This document shows positions 31,831 to 40,892 of a stretch of DNA of 64,000 nucleotides, piece by piece. A model generated the notes under the pieces. That model ran no database searches, was not told where the DNA came from, and was given only the letters and a program-made list of their open reading frames with translations. The DNA lies in contig NC_059401.1 of assembly GCF_905220565.1 (NCBI RefSeq), positions 1,947,001 through 2,011,000 on the forward strand, read 5' to 3'. The translations under genes and the position numbers were made by a program. Source of the stretch: Melitaea cinxia. Lineage: Eukaryota > Arthropoda > Insecta > Lepidoptera > Nymphalidae. Position 1 is the stretch's first letter; every line of letters starts with the position of its first letter.

Positions 31831-33135
31831 ATGTCGGATATACATACTTTCATTCCCTATTTCAATCATTTAAGGTTCGAATTCCCACAAAACTGAAACA
31901 CCTACTCATTTTTAAGTAGTAGTCCAGAACTAAAATTTTATACATCCAGCTTCAAAAATAGGAACTTTATAATTAAAATTTCAACCCCTATTTCACTACT
32001 TTAAGAGTAGATTATGTTCAAATGCGTAAACGCGTATTTATATCATTATATATGGTATATATATATTATTTTTAATCAATAGTGTAAAAATAAAGTTTCA
32101 TGTTTGTAATTAAAAATAATGAGGGACTTCTCATACAAACCTTCAACCCCTATTTGATCCCTTTAGAGGCATTACTTCTCAAAATCTGTTCATAGTCAAT
32201 TTTTATTAACAATAAATTTGTAGTTCAGAAAGACTTTCACACAAATTTGTTCCGTTCCGTTACTAATCCGTTCTTAGCGGACGTCTACAAACTATTAACT
32301 ATCTCTCTGCCAAATTTTAAGCTTGGCATAAAAAATGATGGACTTTCATACTTGCCTTTCGACCACCTTAATCCGGTTCTGTCACAATGTCCGTTCTTAG
32401 CGGACTTTTACTAAGTTTAAACTTCATCTTGAGTGAGTGAAAAATGAGTGGGTTTCATTAAAATTTGTGAGAACCCTTAGAAAACTTTAATACGGTCCTA
32501 TTGAAAAAACCGTTCTAGGCGGAATTAAATATAAACTACCTCTGTTACATTTTAGTTCGTAGCATAAATTATAATTGTGTTTGCTCGCAAACGAAAAAAA
32601 AACCGACTTCAATTACATCGACAAGTAATACAATGTAGGTAGTCATGTAAATACGCATTATCAAAGATTACTCCAAAAGTTGTAATCCAGATCTCGATGA
32701 AATTTAAATGTGACCACACGATAAACATCGGCTTTCGATTAAATTAATAATCATCAAAATCAGTACACCTAGTAAAAAGTTAAAAAAAATATATATTTAA
32801 ATCGGTTCATAAACAACGAAGTTATAAGAACAAACATTAAAAAAAATTTTTTTTTGATTCGTTTGAGTAACCTCCTCGAGTCGAATTGACTAACCTGCTC
32901 CTTTTTTGAAGTCGGTTAAAAATTAAGGTATTTTACTAAATAAAAAAATCAAAGACTATATATTATATAGTACAAAAAGGATTGAGAATTATTTTAGAAA
33001 ACTTGTGAGACCCTTGTTTGACCCTTTAATGTGGCATTCGTCGCGAAATCTACTGTTCTTAAAGAACTTTTAGTTTCTCTCTGCCTTTCATCTTTATGCG
33101 TCCATCGGTTTTTGAGATTTCGTGATGTAGACTCA
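31831..33135 (-). repeat. Decayed relative of the 282-bp tandem repeat, split by family I
   Basis: Blocks such as CATACAAACCTTCAACCCCT, GTCCGTTCTTAGCGGAC and TTTTTGAGATTTCGTGATG are the complements of blocks in the array at 44486-48330 (GGGGGTTGGAAGTTTGTATG, CCGCTAAGAACGG, CATCACGAAATCTC). Orientation is opposite. A family I element (32572-32923) interrupts it. Confidence 0.6.
32572..32923 (+). repeat. Family I, monomeric copy
   Basis: AACCGACTTCAA (32601-32612) near the left end and TTGAAGTCGGTT (32906-32917) at the right end are exact inverted complements, giving it a MITE-like look. The body matches 5249-5868. It is inserted into the older tandem-repeat relative. Confidence 0.7.
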
Positions 33136-33149
33136 ACGATTTTATATAT

Positions 33150-33478
33150 AGACTAACTATGGCCGCGACTTTGTCCGGTGGGATTTAACAAAATAGTTAT
33201 TGTTCAGTTCGCAGAGCTATAAGAAAAATAATCTAAAATAAAGTAGGCTAAGTTACTCCTTATTACACCAGCTATTTGCCAGTGAAAGTCCCGTCAAAAT
33301 CGGTGTAGCCTTTTTAGAAATTAACCGGAACAAACGGACAGATAGACAGAAGGACGGACAAAAATTATAAAAAATGTTATTTTGGTATACGCACCGTGTG
33401 TGTACATACATATAAATTTAGTAAAAAGCGGTTATTTTAATATTACAAACAGACACTCCAATTTTATTTATTTGTATG
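33150..33478 (+). repeat. Interspersed repeat, family E
   Basis: Starts GACTAACTATGGCCGCGACT and ends CTCCAATTTTATTTATTTGT. All inner blocks present. Confidence 0.75.
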
Positions 33479-33770
33479 TAAGATATGTAGATAAAACTAT
33501 TGATTGCCATAAATCGCTATTCGATACAATTATAACAGGCAAGTTTCGTTCCAATTTTTGCATGTAAGCTCATTTTAATACAAATTAACCTGTATTTTTT
33601 CAAAATGACAGGCTCAATACGCTGGAGTAAATTTACTATTTTATTACTAAGTTATTTATATTTTATTACTAATATCCTCTTATAAATTAAACACTATTTT
33701 AATACGTTACTGTTTTATAAGCATTTAGGACACATTAACTAAGAAAGATAACACTAAACTGAGAGGGCAA
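33479..33770. other. AT-rich sequence upstream of possible exon
   Basis: No promoter element recognised. Confidence 0.35.
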
Positions 33771-33855
33771 ATGTTTACCACACCACGTCATGTGTATGTG
33801 GTGTTCCTCGTGTCAACGTTAATTTGGGTCAACGCTTCAAATCGCCTCTCCGGAT
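33771..33855 (+). CDS. Possible first coding exon with signal peptide
   Basis: ATG at 33771 in the context GGCAAATG starts a frame of 33 codons that ends at a stop at 33870. The product begins MFTTPRH, continues with a hydrophobic core VYVVFLVSTLIWV and a small-residue site VNA-S, a textbook signal peptide with a likely cleavage after Ala22. Within the frame, T|GTAAAG at 33855/33856 could be a 5' splice site, as could GAT|GTATGA at 33866/33867, so the short frame may be the first coding exon of a secreted or membrane protein whose other exons lie beyond long introns. The patch is less AT-rich than its surroundings and free of repeats. I cannot name the protein, and a chance frame is possible. 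Confidence 0.35.
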
Positions 33856-33872
33856 GTAAAGAGGATGTATGA

Positions 33873-34099
33873 CTGAGCTCAGCCGCAACATGACATTAAC
33901 TAGGTATGTTTAATTTGGTTTTGATTAAAAAAGTCTGTATTTATAAACGGATCATTGAACGTTATCCAAAACTCTATTGGTTTTTGGTTACTGTTATATC
34001 AACATATTCTAATTTTTATTATTTGATTACTGTAAAAGTTCTTATTATGAAAATTATATCATGAACATAGTAATTAAAAAAAATATTGAAATGTTTATA
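33873..34099. other. Unrecognised AT-rich sequence
   Basis: Would be intron if the preceding exon is real. Confidence 0.35.
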
Positions 34100-34370
34100 T
34101 GAAATAAATTTACTCACAAACGAAAAAAAAAACCGCCAAGTAATACAACCTAAGTAGACGCAAAAAAATTGTCATGTAAATACGCGTTATTAAAGTTTGC
34201 CCATCAGATCTTGAGCTAATTCAAACGGAACTGTATGAAAAGCGCTAGTTTTAAAATAAAAAAAAGAATTATAGATATCGGTCAACAGAGTAAATAGTTC
34301 TGAGGTAACATACAAAAAAATACAGTCGAATTGAGAACCTTCTTCTTTTTTTTTTAAGTCGGTTAATAAC
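34100..34370 (+). repeat. Family I, diverged copy
   Basis: TTTACTCACAAACGAAAAAA at the left and TTTTTTTAAGTCGGTTAATA at the right. Shorter than the 32572 copy. Confidence 0.6.
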
Positions 34371-35217
34371 AATAATAAAATGGTTCTAAGCTAGCAAATA
34401 GTAATATAACTAAGCATAGAGGTAGATTAAAATTCTAATATCATTTGGTACTTTTTATTGTTAACCCTTAAATTGGAAAGTTCATCTTGTTCTCAGTAGT
34501 TATGGAAACCTATTTAGGCTTACCGACAATAAAATGTCCCCGGAGAAGCCTTTTGACAGTCTTATGACATTTTTTATGCATCGAGCAATTATAATTGTTT
34601 TAATATTGCTCTCTGAGCTCTCTTGAATGTTAGGTTTTATTTTGTATATTTATATTGATAAGTATTTTGAATTGGTAATGTTTGTTACATGATTTATCGG
34701 TTTATTTTACGTTTTTAATATTGTAATTTACGAACACCTGTAAATAAATTCCGTTCATAATATAAAATATCTTCTAAATTCCGTTGATGCTCACTTTTAC
34801 TACATTTTTATAAAATGTTTTTGATGTCATTTTTTTTAAATTTACTTTTCATAATTTAGTTTTTGATAATAAGTTCTGAATTTAATCTCGAATATTCATT
34901 ACTGTATGCTAAATGGACAATCTTTAATTTGACTTATTTCGATGTTGACGATATTCTTAGTAACTTAAGGACACCTGTAAAAAAGTAGGCGATTATCTAG
35001 ATACCGATATTTACTTCATTAATTTTGTATTTGTTGTCGTACTACTTGTTGGTGTTGACTTATGAATAAATAAATAAATAACATCTATATGATTATATAA
35101 TATATAAGAGATTAATTCTAGTTTGTCAATTTGTTGCAGTAATACGATATCGCAAATGTTATGGTAGGGTAAATATTATTCGACCGCTCTGGTGTTAGGA
35201 CTGCTCTGGTTTAAAGG
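34371..35217. other. Unrecognised AT-rich sequence
   Basis: No frame or repeat supported. Confidence 0.45.
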
Positions 35218-35395
35218 TTCGTGTGTCGTGTCGGTAAACACTGACGTTCGCGTGTTCGATTCCCGCTCGAAGTGGATATTTGTGTTTATACATATTTGTT
35301 TCCAGACTGGTTGTTAGTCCTTATGTTAGTCCTCTGAGAGCACGTTAAGACCCGGTTGTTATCGTAGATACCTGATAATAAAATAGTTTTATTCA
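35218..35395 (+). repeat. SINE A relative, degraded
   Basis: GTGTTCGATTCCCGCTCGAA (B box), then TCTGAGAGCACGTTAAGACC and GGTTGTTATCGTAGATACCT. The A box is weak and the 3' end is missing. Confidence 0.5.
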
Positions 35396-35414
35396 AATCA
35401 CAATGCCATTTATA

Positions 35415-35660
35415 TTGGACTAGTCCATTGGCGCAGTTTGTAGTGACCCTGCTTTCTGCTCCGAGGATTGTGGGTCTCGATTCCCACCCCGAGTCTGGGT
35501 GTAATATAAATATTTGTCTGTGTATTTATATATGTATTATTTATAAGTAAGTTTATCGAAAAAAAAAACATGTAGCTATAGTCGGCTGTTACCTATAACA
35601 CAAGTATTAACATGCTAACTTTAGGAACCGACGACCGTGTGTATTGTGTAGATATTTATT
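35415..35660 (+). mobile_element. SINE family B
   Basis: CCATTGGCGCAGTTTGTAGT (A box), GTGGGTCTCGATTCCCACC (B box), CGAGTCTGGGTGTAATATAA, then GTTACCTATAACACAAGTAT. Matches the minus-strand copy at 31195-31440. Confidence 0.75.
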
Positions 35661-36288
35661 TATATTTGTCAAAGAGCTATATCTACTGATGTGTAAACAA
35701 CACAAAATTACATTTCGAAGTAAAATCTGACGAATCTCTATTCCACATATGTGATTTTATGTAATTTAGGTGAGATCACATTAAATTAGGAATATTTTTA
35801 AATTATATCTTCATATCAAAGAAGAAGAGATACAAATAGTAATTTATTGGAATACGTTTACCGTGTCGATTATTTGATATCTTATAATGTCTTTGAATGT
35901 CTTGAATGTCATATTACGTCTTTCAGTCTGAATTTATTGCCAATTCGCACAATTATCGGTAACGTAGCTTTGTAGGTGTTTTGAGGGTTCTTAGGTAAAC
36001 ATTTTCGTCTTTCGACAATTTTAATATTTTGGCAATTTATTTAATTATTATTTTTAATAGCTATTATTGGATATTATTTTTTGTGATATATGTAGAAATT
36101 AAATTTTAAATTAACATACATCTATATCCATAATTATTCTTTTTAACTGTTCTTCTGAGGGATGTAAATATTACGTTAAATTTGTTTATCTACAAATTTT
36201 CTTATTCATTTGTTAAAGTTTTTTATTTGGTACAATATGATATAAATACAAAAAATCATTCACCAAACATATTTTTGATAAACACAAG
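35661..36288. other. Unrecognised AT-rich sequence
   Basis: No feature supported. Confidence 0.45.
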
Positions 36289-36327
<39 letters not shown>

Positions 36328-36328
36328 C
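36289..36328. repeat. (TCA)n microsatellite, LINE tail
   Basis: About 13 TCA units. On the minus strand this is a (TGA)n tail directly after the RTE end at 36329. The His-run frame through it (36182-36466) is an artefact. Confidence 0.9.
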
Positions 36329-36400
36329 TTCAGCCTGTCGCAGTCCACTGCTGGACATAGGCCTCCCCAAGTTTCTCGGCAGATATCCCGGTTTTCCCTA
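36329..36400 (-). pseudogene. RTE-type LINE, last codons
   Basis: The minus strand reads LGEAYVQQWTATG and a stop, the canonical C-terminus of RTE-type LINE proteins (from memory), followed by the (TGA)n tail. An upstream shift puts the previous codons in another frame. Only the last 70 bp or so can be recognised. Confidence 0.65.
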
Positions 36401-36484
36401 ATCCTAAGTAATATCAATCCTAATCATAAGTCGCCAAAACATAAAATTGACAATCATAAAATATAAGTTACCAATTTTGTTTTT

Positions 36485-36497
36485 AAACCTTCCAAAG
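36485..36497. repeat. Target-site duplication, left copy
   Basis: AAACCTTCCAAAG, identical to 40880-40892. The leading A of the right copy is ambiguous with the poly-A tail, so the duplication is 12-13 bp or slightly longer. Confidence 0.9.
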
Positions 36498-36522
36498 CAG
36501 CTAGACTCACTGCAGAGAGGAT

Positions 36523-39500
36523 TTGCACAAAAAAATGTGCAGGGCGTACAGAACGGTGTCTCTGACATCGGCACTAGTCCTCACTGGCTTGCTCCCGTTA
36601 GACCTTCGCGTCCGAGAGGCGGCCATACTATTCAAAACCAAAAAAGGTCACAGCACGGATCTTCTTCCACCGGGAAGAGAGCTAGAGCGCAGGGTGGGAC
36701 CAATGCAAAATCCCCACCCTTCCCTACTCATGACAACAGAGTACGAGCGCTTAGAGAATCTGAACCCCGAAGTCCTTGAAGAACACAACATCGTCGGGCC
36801 TTTCATCTTTACCGACGGAAGCAAAATAGAGGGTAAAGTAGGAGCCGCCCTCACATGCTGGGACCAAGGCAGGGAAGTAAGACACTCTACTTTCCGGTTA
36901 GAGCCGCACAACACTGTCTTTCAATCGGAGATGTACGCACTCTTCAGAGCCGTGGACATGGCAAAAACCTCAAAGTCATGCTCCATTAACATCTTGAGCG
37001 ACTCGAGGTCATCTTTAGATCTGCTGAGGAGCCCCTCAGTGACTCACCCTCTGGCCCTGGAAATGAAGAGTCGAATCAGACAGCTCCGAGAGGAGAATAA
37101 GACAGTGCGGTTCTTTTGGTTGAGGGCCCATGTTGGAACACCGGGCAATGAGAGAGCGGACGGGTTGGCCAAAAAGGCGGCCTTAACAAAAAAGACGGCA
37201 CCTGACTACGACAGAGTACCCATCTCGTATGTCAGAAGGCAGATCAGGGAAGAGACTGTCAGGATGTGGCAGGAAAGATATAATTCTTCGGAGACGGGCT
37301 CGGTCACGAAAATATTCCTACCGGATGTAAAGACCGCTTGCAGGCTGGTAAGGAAATCGGCACCAACAGCTGTCGACACAAAAATTCTGACCGGCCACGG
37401 AGGATTTGCGGCGTATCTCCACAGATTCCACCTCACTGACAGTCCTTCATGTATCTGCGATCCGAATTGTGAGGAGACAGTTCTGCATGTTATACTGGAC
37501 TGCCCGAGATTCAGTAAGGATAGGCTAGATCTAGAACTCAAACTCCAGATCAAACTTGAGCGGACATCGCTCCATACCATCCTGGAGAGTGAAAAAAACA
37601 GAACTGCCTTCCTCACATTCGCGAGAAAGGCCGTCAATATAGCCGCAAAAAGGAACAGCACGACCGCTCCACCACCTGCTGTAATACCCACGCAGAGCGC
37701 TAACACCGTCGTCCACGCAACACACACCCAAACACACAACGCACAACTACAAACACAACAAAACTGTGTCCAACAAGCCACTCAGAGAAACAGCTCAACG
37801 GCTCCGCGGATTTCTCCTGGCCGCACCCTTCTGGGTCAAATAACAAAGGTCATGCTCTCCTCGCTGCAGAAACTGTTCAGGAATAGAGCCGACCAAAACG
37901 CACCTCCACAACCGACCCACAGCGGGATGACACAATCCTCGCTTAGCGAAGGGAACGGAAGCGAAGTAGTGGGAATTAAAACCAGATGCGTGGCTCTGTT
38001 CATGGACAGCGAAGTAGAGAGGATGGGAATAAGTTTCTGTCGTTCCGAAGGACGCGATAGGCTGGCGATTTCGCCGGGGCTCGCTTTACTGTTAAAGGGT
38101 AGCACGCAAAAGACAAGTATAAAGCGCACTAAAATCACAGCGCTATCGCAAGAACAGAAGGGCGACTCGACCTACTGTCTGGTGCGTTTGAATAACAAAT
38201 CCATCGTGCTGTTCGAGTGGGGAGAGACGTCCCCCTTTACGCAGTCTAGTGTGTGGCTACGCCGGTTGAGCGAGACCCCCGGTGGAATCCCCAAAAGAAT
38301 GAGCGTGGATTCGATGAGGGTCGGATATGATAGAGGTGACGTATCTGATAGGTACGGTTGCCTAATGGCCTCCAAGTACAGTGAGGTCATAGTCTACGAA
38401 GACAGGGGGGAGGATCTCGGATATCTAAGACCGAAATCCATAACACCAACACCTCCTGCATCTCCGGCCGACGACGAGTCCACGCTCTGCGGCTCGGAGC
38501 GCCTACAACAACGGATCGAGACCCAGAAGGCAGAGCGAATTAAGGCAAAGGCCACACCTGAACCTAAGCCGAGCTCGATGCCATTGGCGACCTTTATCCA
38601 CGCAACCATCTCCCCAAAACCAGGCAAGCTCCCGCATCACCTCTCTCCCAAAAAGGCTGGACAGGGTGAGCGGCAATCGGCGGCGCTGAGCAGGTTCACC
38701 AGAGACAATAGTCCGAGGCACCCGGAGGCGTCACCGGCCGCTCGTACTAAGGCCGACATGGGACATGTAACACCGCCGAGACTTCGACCTGCCTCCACAC
38801 CGCTACAACATGCGGAGAACGCCCTAATCGAGTTCCTGGCGATAATAAAGGCAAACCGCGAGGTAAGCCTGGCCACCTGCAAAAAGATCATGCAGGCCTA
38901 CCAGTACGATCACCAAAGATTACTGGAGGTGGAACTTGAGGAAGCCGAAGCGGCCATATACAACAGTGAAACCCGACAAATACTCAAGGGCAAGATGTCG
39001 GGTAGGTATATGGCAGCATATAACAGCACAGCAGGCTTCGTGAGCGCAGTCGAGTCGGAGGGGAATGACGAGGAGCCACAAACCTTCGAAACACCTGAAG
39101 GGGACCCAGTGGTGGTAGTGGCCAGATGCACGAAAGTAATGCTGGGGGACCGGATGCTACGGATGGCGAAAACCATCTCGGGCGACCAGGACGGCTTACC
39201 GACCGTGCCCTGGGAACTACCATCACTGGAGTGGATAAACGGGGTACCGGGATGCGGCAAGACAACTCGCATAGTCGGGGACTTCGATGAGGACACGGAG
39301 GTCGTGATTACGACCACAGTCGAGGCGGCCAAAGACTTAAAAGAAAAACTGGCGCACCGCTACGGCAACAAAGCCAAGCAAAAGGTGCGCACTATGGCCT
39401 CCGTTCTAGTTAATGGGTTCAACGAGGGCTCAAAAATCAACCGCCTAACGGTGGACGAGGCCCTCATGAACCACTTCGGAGCCATAGTAATGGCCGCCCG

Positions 39501-40149
39501 ACTATCGGGAGCTCAGAAGGTAGTCCTTATCGGAGACATAAACCAGCTGCCGTACATCGACAGGGACAACCTGTTCGAAATGCGGTACTGCGGACCAACC
39601 CGGATAACAACCATCTCGTGCGAGTTGTCATGCACGCATCGAAATCCCAAAGACGTAGCCCTTGCCATCAGCGAAGTTTATAAAGACGTATACAGCTCAA
39701 GCCCAAAGATCCGATCTTTGCGAGTGGAGAGCCTCACGGGCGCGCGTATTCCTGCAAGAAGAGACCGAACCTTATACCTGGTCTTTACGCAAGAGGAGAA
39801 GAGGTTGCTGACTGACCAGGGATACGGATCCGGGGAGGGATCGCGCGTCTTAACCATTCACGAGGCGCAGGGCCAGACCTACGGGGACGTCATTGTCCTC
39901 CAGACGAAGGCGAGGAGGCTCAGGATCCACGACAGCGTTTCGCACGCTGTAGTCGCGGTGACTAGACACACCAACACCTGTGTCTATTACACCGACGACC
40001 GTGACGACGCAATTGGTCGCTTTGTGGCGAGGGCAGCGGAGACCGCGGATAAGAAAATACTCGAGCACAGTCTCAAGATGGCGATTCATCACAGAGATGC
40101 CGCCGTCACTGAGAGTGTGCTCGACATGTTGAAAACTATTGACGTGTGA
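36523..40149 (+). CDS. LINE ORF2 C-terminal polyprotein: RNase H + zinc knuckle + SF1 viral-type RNA helicase
   Basis: 1208 codons without a stop. Residues 5-38: end of the reverse transcriptase region (CRAYRTVS, LPLDLRVREAA). Residues 94-220: RNase H with D98 (FTDGS), E136 (SEMYAL), D160 (LSDSRSS), H203 and D213 (GNERADGLAK), all catalytic positions kept. Residues 310-327: zinc knuckle with C310, C312, C316, H322, C327. Residues 330-490: Gln/Thr/Asn-rich linker. Residues 494-638: an unrecognised block. Residues 640-760: Pro-rich linker. Residues 903-1160: superfamily 1 helicase of alphavirus-like replicases, with Walker A GVPGCGKTT (907-915), Walker B VDEA (977-980), motif III GDINQLP (1004-1010), motif V TIHEAQGQT (1111-1119) and motif VI SHAVVAVTRHT (1140-1150). 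Helicases of this type unwind RNA using NTP. The first Met (36523) is only the first codon after truncation; one extra A in an A-run (36529-36535) shifts the residues before it. Identity is confident; activity in the host is unproven. Confidence 0.9.
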   Translation: MHKKMCRAYRTVSLTSALVLTGLLPLDLRVREAAILFKTKKGHSTDLLPPGRELERRVGPMQNPHPSLLMTTEYERLENLNPEVLEEHNIVGPFIFTDGSKIEGKVGAALTCWDQGREVRHSTFRLEPHNTVFQSEMYALFRAVDMAKTSKSCSINILSDSRSSLDLLRSPSVTHPLALEMKSRIRQLREENKTVRFFWLRAHVGTPGNERADGLAKKAALTKKTAPDYDRVPISYVRRQIREETVRMWQERYNSSETGSVTKIFLPDVKTACRLVRKSAPTAVDTKILTGHGGFAAYLHRFHLTDSPSCICDPNCEETVLHVILDCPRFSKDRLDLELKLQIKLERTSLHTILESEKNRTAFLTFARKAVNIAAKRNSTTAPPPAVIPTQSANTVVHATHTQTHNAQLQTQQNCVQQATQRNSSTAPRISPGRTLLGQITKVMLSSLQKLFRNRADQNAPPQPTHSGMTQSSLSEGNGSEVVGIKTRCVALFMDSEVERMGISFCRSEGRDRLAISPGLALLLKGSTQKTSIKRTKITALSQEQKGDSTYCLVRLNNKSIVLFEWGETSPFTQSSVWLRRLSETPGGIPKRMSVDSMRVGYDRGDVSDRYGCLMASKYSEVIVYEDRGEDLGYLRPKSITPTPPASPADDESTLCGSERLQQRIETQKAERIKAKATPEPKPSSMPLATFIHATISPKPGKLPHHLSPKKAGQGERQSAALSRFTRDNSPRHPEASPAARTKADMGHVTPPRLRPASTPLQHAENALIEFLAIIKANREVSLATCKKIMQAYQYDHQRLLEVELEEAEAAIYNSETRQILKGKMSGRYMAAYNSTAGFVSAVESEGNDEEPQTFETPEGDPVVVVARCTKVMLGDRMLRMAKTISGDQDGLPTVPWELPSLEWINGVPGCGKTTRIVGDFDEDTEVVITTTVEAAKDLKEKLAHRYGNKAKQKVRTMASVLVNGFNEGSKINRLTVDEALMNHFGAIVMAARLSGAQKVVLIGDINQLPYIDRDNLFEMRYCGPTRITTISCELSCTHRNPKDVALAISEVYKDVYSSSPKIRSLRVESLTGARIPARRDRTLYLVFTQEEKRLLTDQGYGSGEGSRVLTIHEAQGQTYGDVIVLQTKARRLRIHDSVSHAVVAVTRHTNTCVYYTDDRDDAIGRFVARAAETADKKILEHSLKMAIHHRDAAVTESVLDMLKTIDV

Positions 40150-40879
40150 AGACACTTGTTGAATAAAAAAATAGTGTGTATATAAACATAAGTACTAAGT
40201 GCTAAATTAAATACGATTAATTATATAAATATAAATAATAATTACTAAATTAAATAGGATTAATTACATATAACATAACGTGTACAAATTATTTATACTT
40301 AACATGTGTAACAAATTAATTAAGATTAATTATATAATATTAATTTAAAAAAAATACATATATGGTGATAAATATATAAGAATATATATAAAAAAGAAAC
40401 AAAAAACGAACAAAAAAAAAAAAAAACTTACTAACAGTAACCTAGGCTAAGTGTATATTGTAAGTAGGCCAGTAGGCCATAAGTGTATATATAAGGTAAC
40501 TAGGAAATAAGTGTACATATATGATAACTAGCATATAAGTGTAAATATAAACTTAGATAATAAAAATAACAGTATAAATACAAAAATTTCAAGGAATGTA
40601 CACAGCTTCTACCCCTGGACAATTGTAAGATAAAAGTGAAGAAAAGGAAAAAGTAATAATAAATAGTAGTAATTATATATATAAGTAAATTAAGTTAGCA
40701 TAACTTTAAATTTTGGTCGGTGGACTCACGTAGGATTAGTGATACTAAGCTTAGTTTAATTAGTCTCTAAGTTGCATATGTAGGTGCCAAGGTATCGAGA
40801 GTAACAAACAAATAATTGGAATAACAAGAGCACGGGCATTATAAGCCCGTGGATATATATCGTTATAAAAAAAAAAAAA
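40150..40879 (+). other. 3' UTR and poly-A of the helicase LINE
   Basis: Very AT-rich, with TTAATTAT-type near-repeats at 40210-40350 and a poly-A tail at the end (40867-40882). Near its end, GAGCACGGGCATTATAAGCC and CGTGGATATA precede the tail. No reading frame of its own. Confidence 0.7.
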
Positions 40880-40892
40880 AAACCTTCCAAAG
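40880..40892. repeat. Target-site duplication, right copy
   Basis: AAACCTTCCAAAG, partner of 36485-36497. The next bases (TAATATTT) differ from those after the left copy, which marks the element boundary. Confidence 0.9.

Larger units (their letters stand above)
36498..40879 (+). mobile_element. 5'-truncated R1-type LINE carrying a viral-type helicase
   Basis: Bounds are set by an exact 13-bp direct repeat AAACCTTCCAAAG on both sides and by a poly-A run of about 17 A just before the right copy. The left end begins inside ORF2, in the stretch after the reverse transcriptase catalytic domain (first residues LDSLQRGFAQK in one frame), so the 5' UTR, ORF1, endonuclease and most of the RT are missing, as expected from incomplete reverse transcription. 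The interior has clearly higher GC than the flanks. A 3' UTR of about 730 bp, AT-rich, follows the stop. Assignment to an R1-like clade rests on the CRAYRTVS...VLTGLLPLDL block, RNase H and zinc knuckle, and is from memory of those proteins. It is not inserted in 28S rDNA. Confidence 0.9.

Noticed and set aside
36182..36466. 94-codon frame with a poly-His run
   Set aside because: The His run is the (TCA)n tail of an RTE end on the other strand.
37206..39332. Several antisense frames of 70-191 codons inside the helicase LINE
   Set aside because: Shadows of the strongly coding plus-strand frame in GC-richer DNA. They have no domain character.
36498..40879. Free viral sequence or contamination
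   Set aside because: The helicase is in frame with RNase H and a LINE zinc knuckle and the whole has a TSD and poly-A, so it is part of an inserted retrotransposon.
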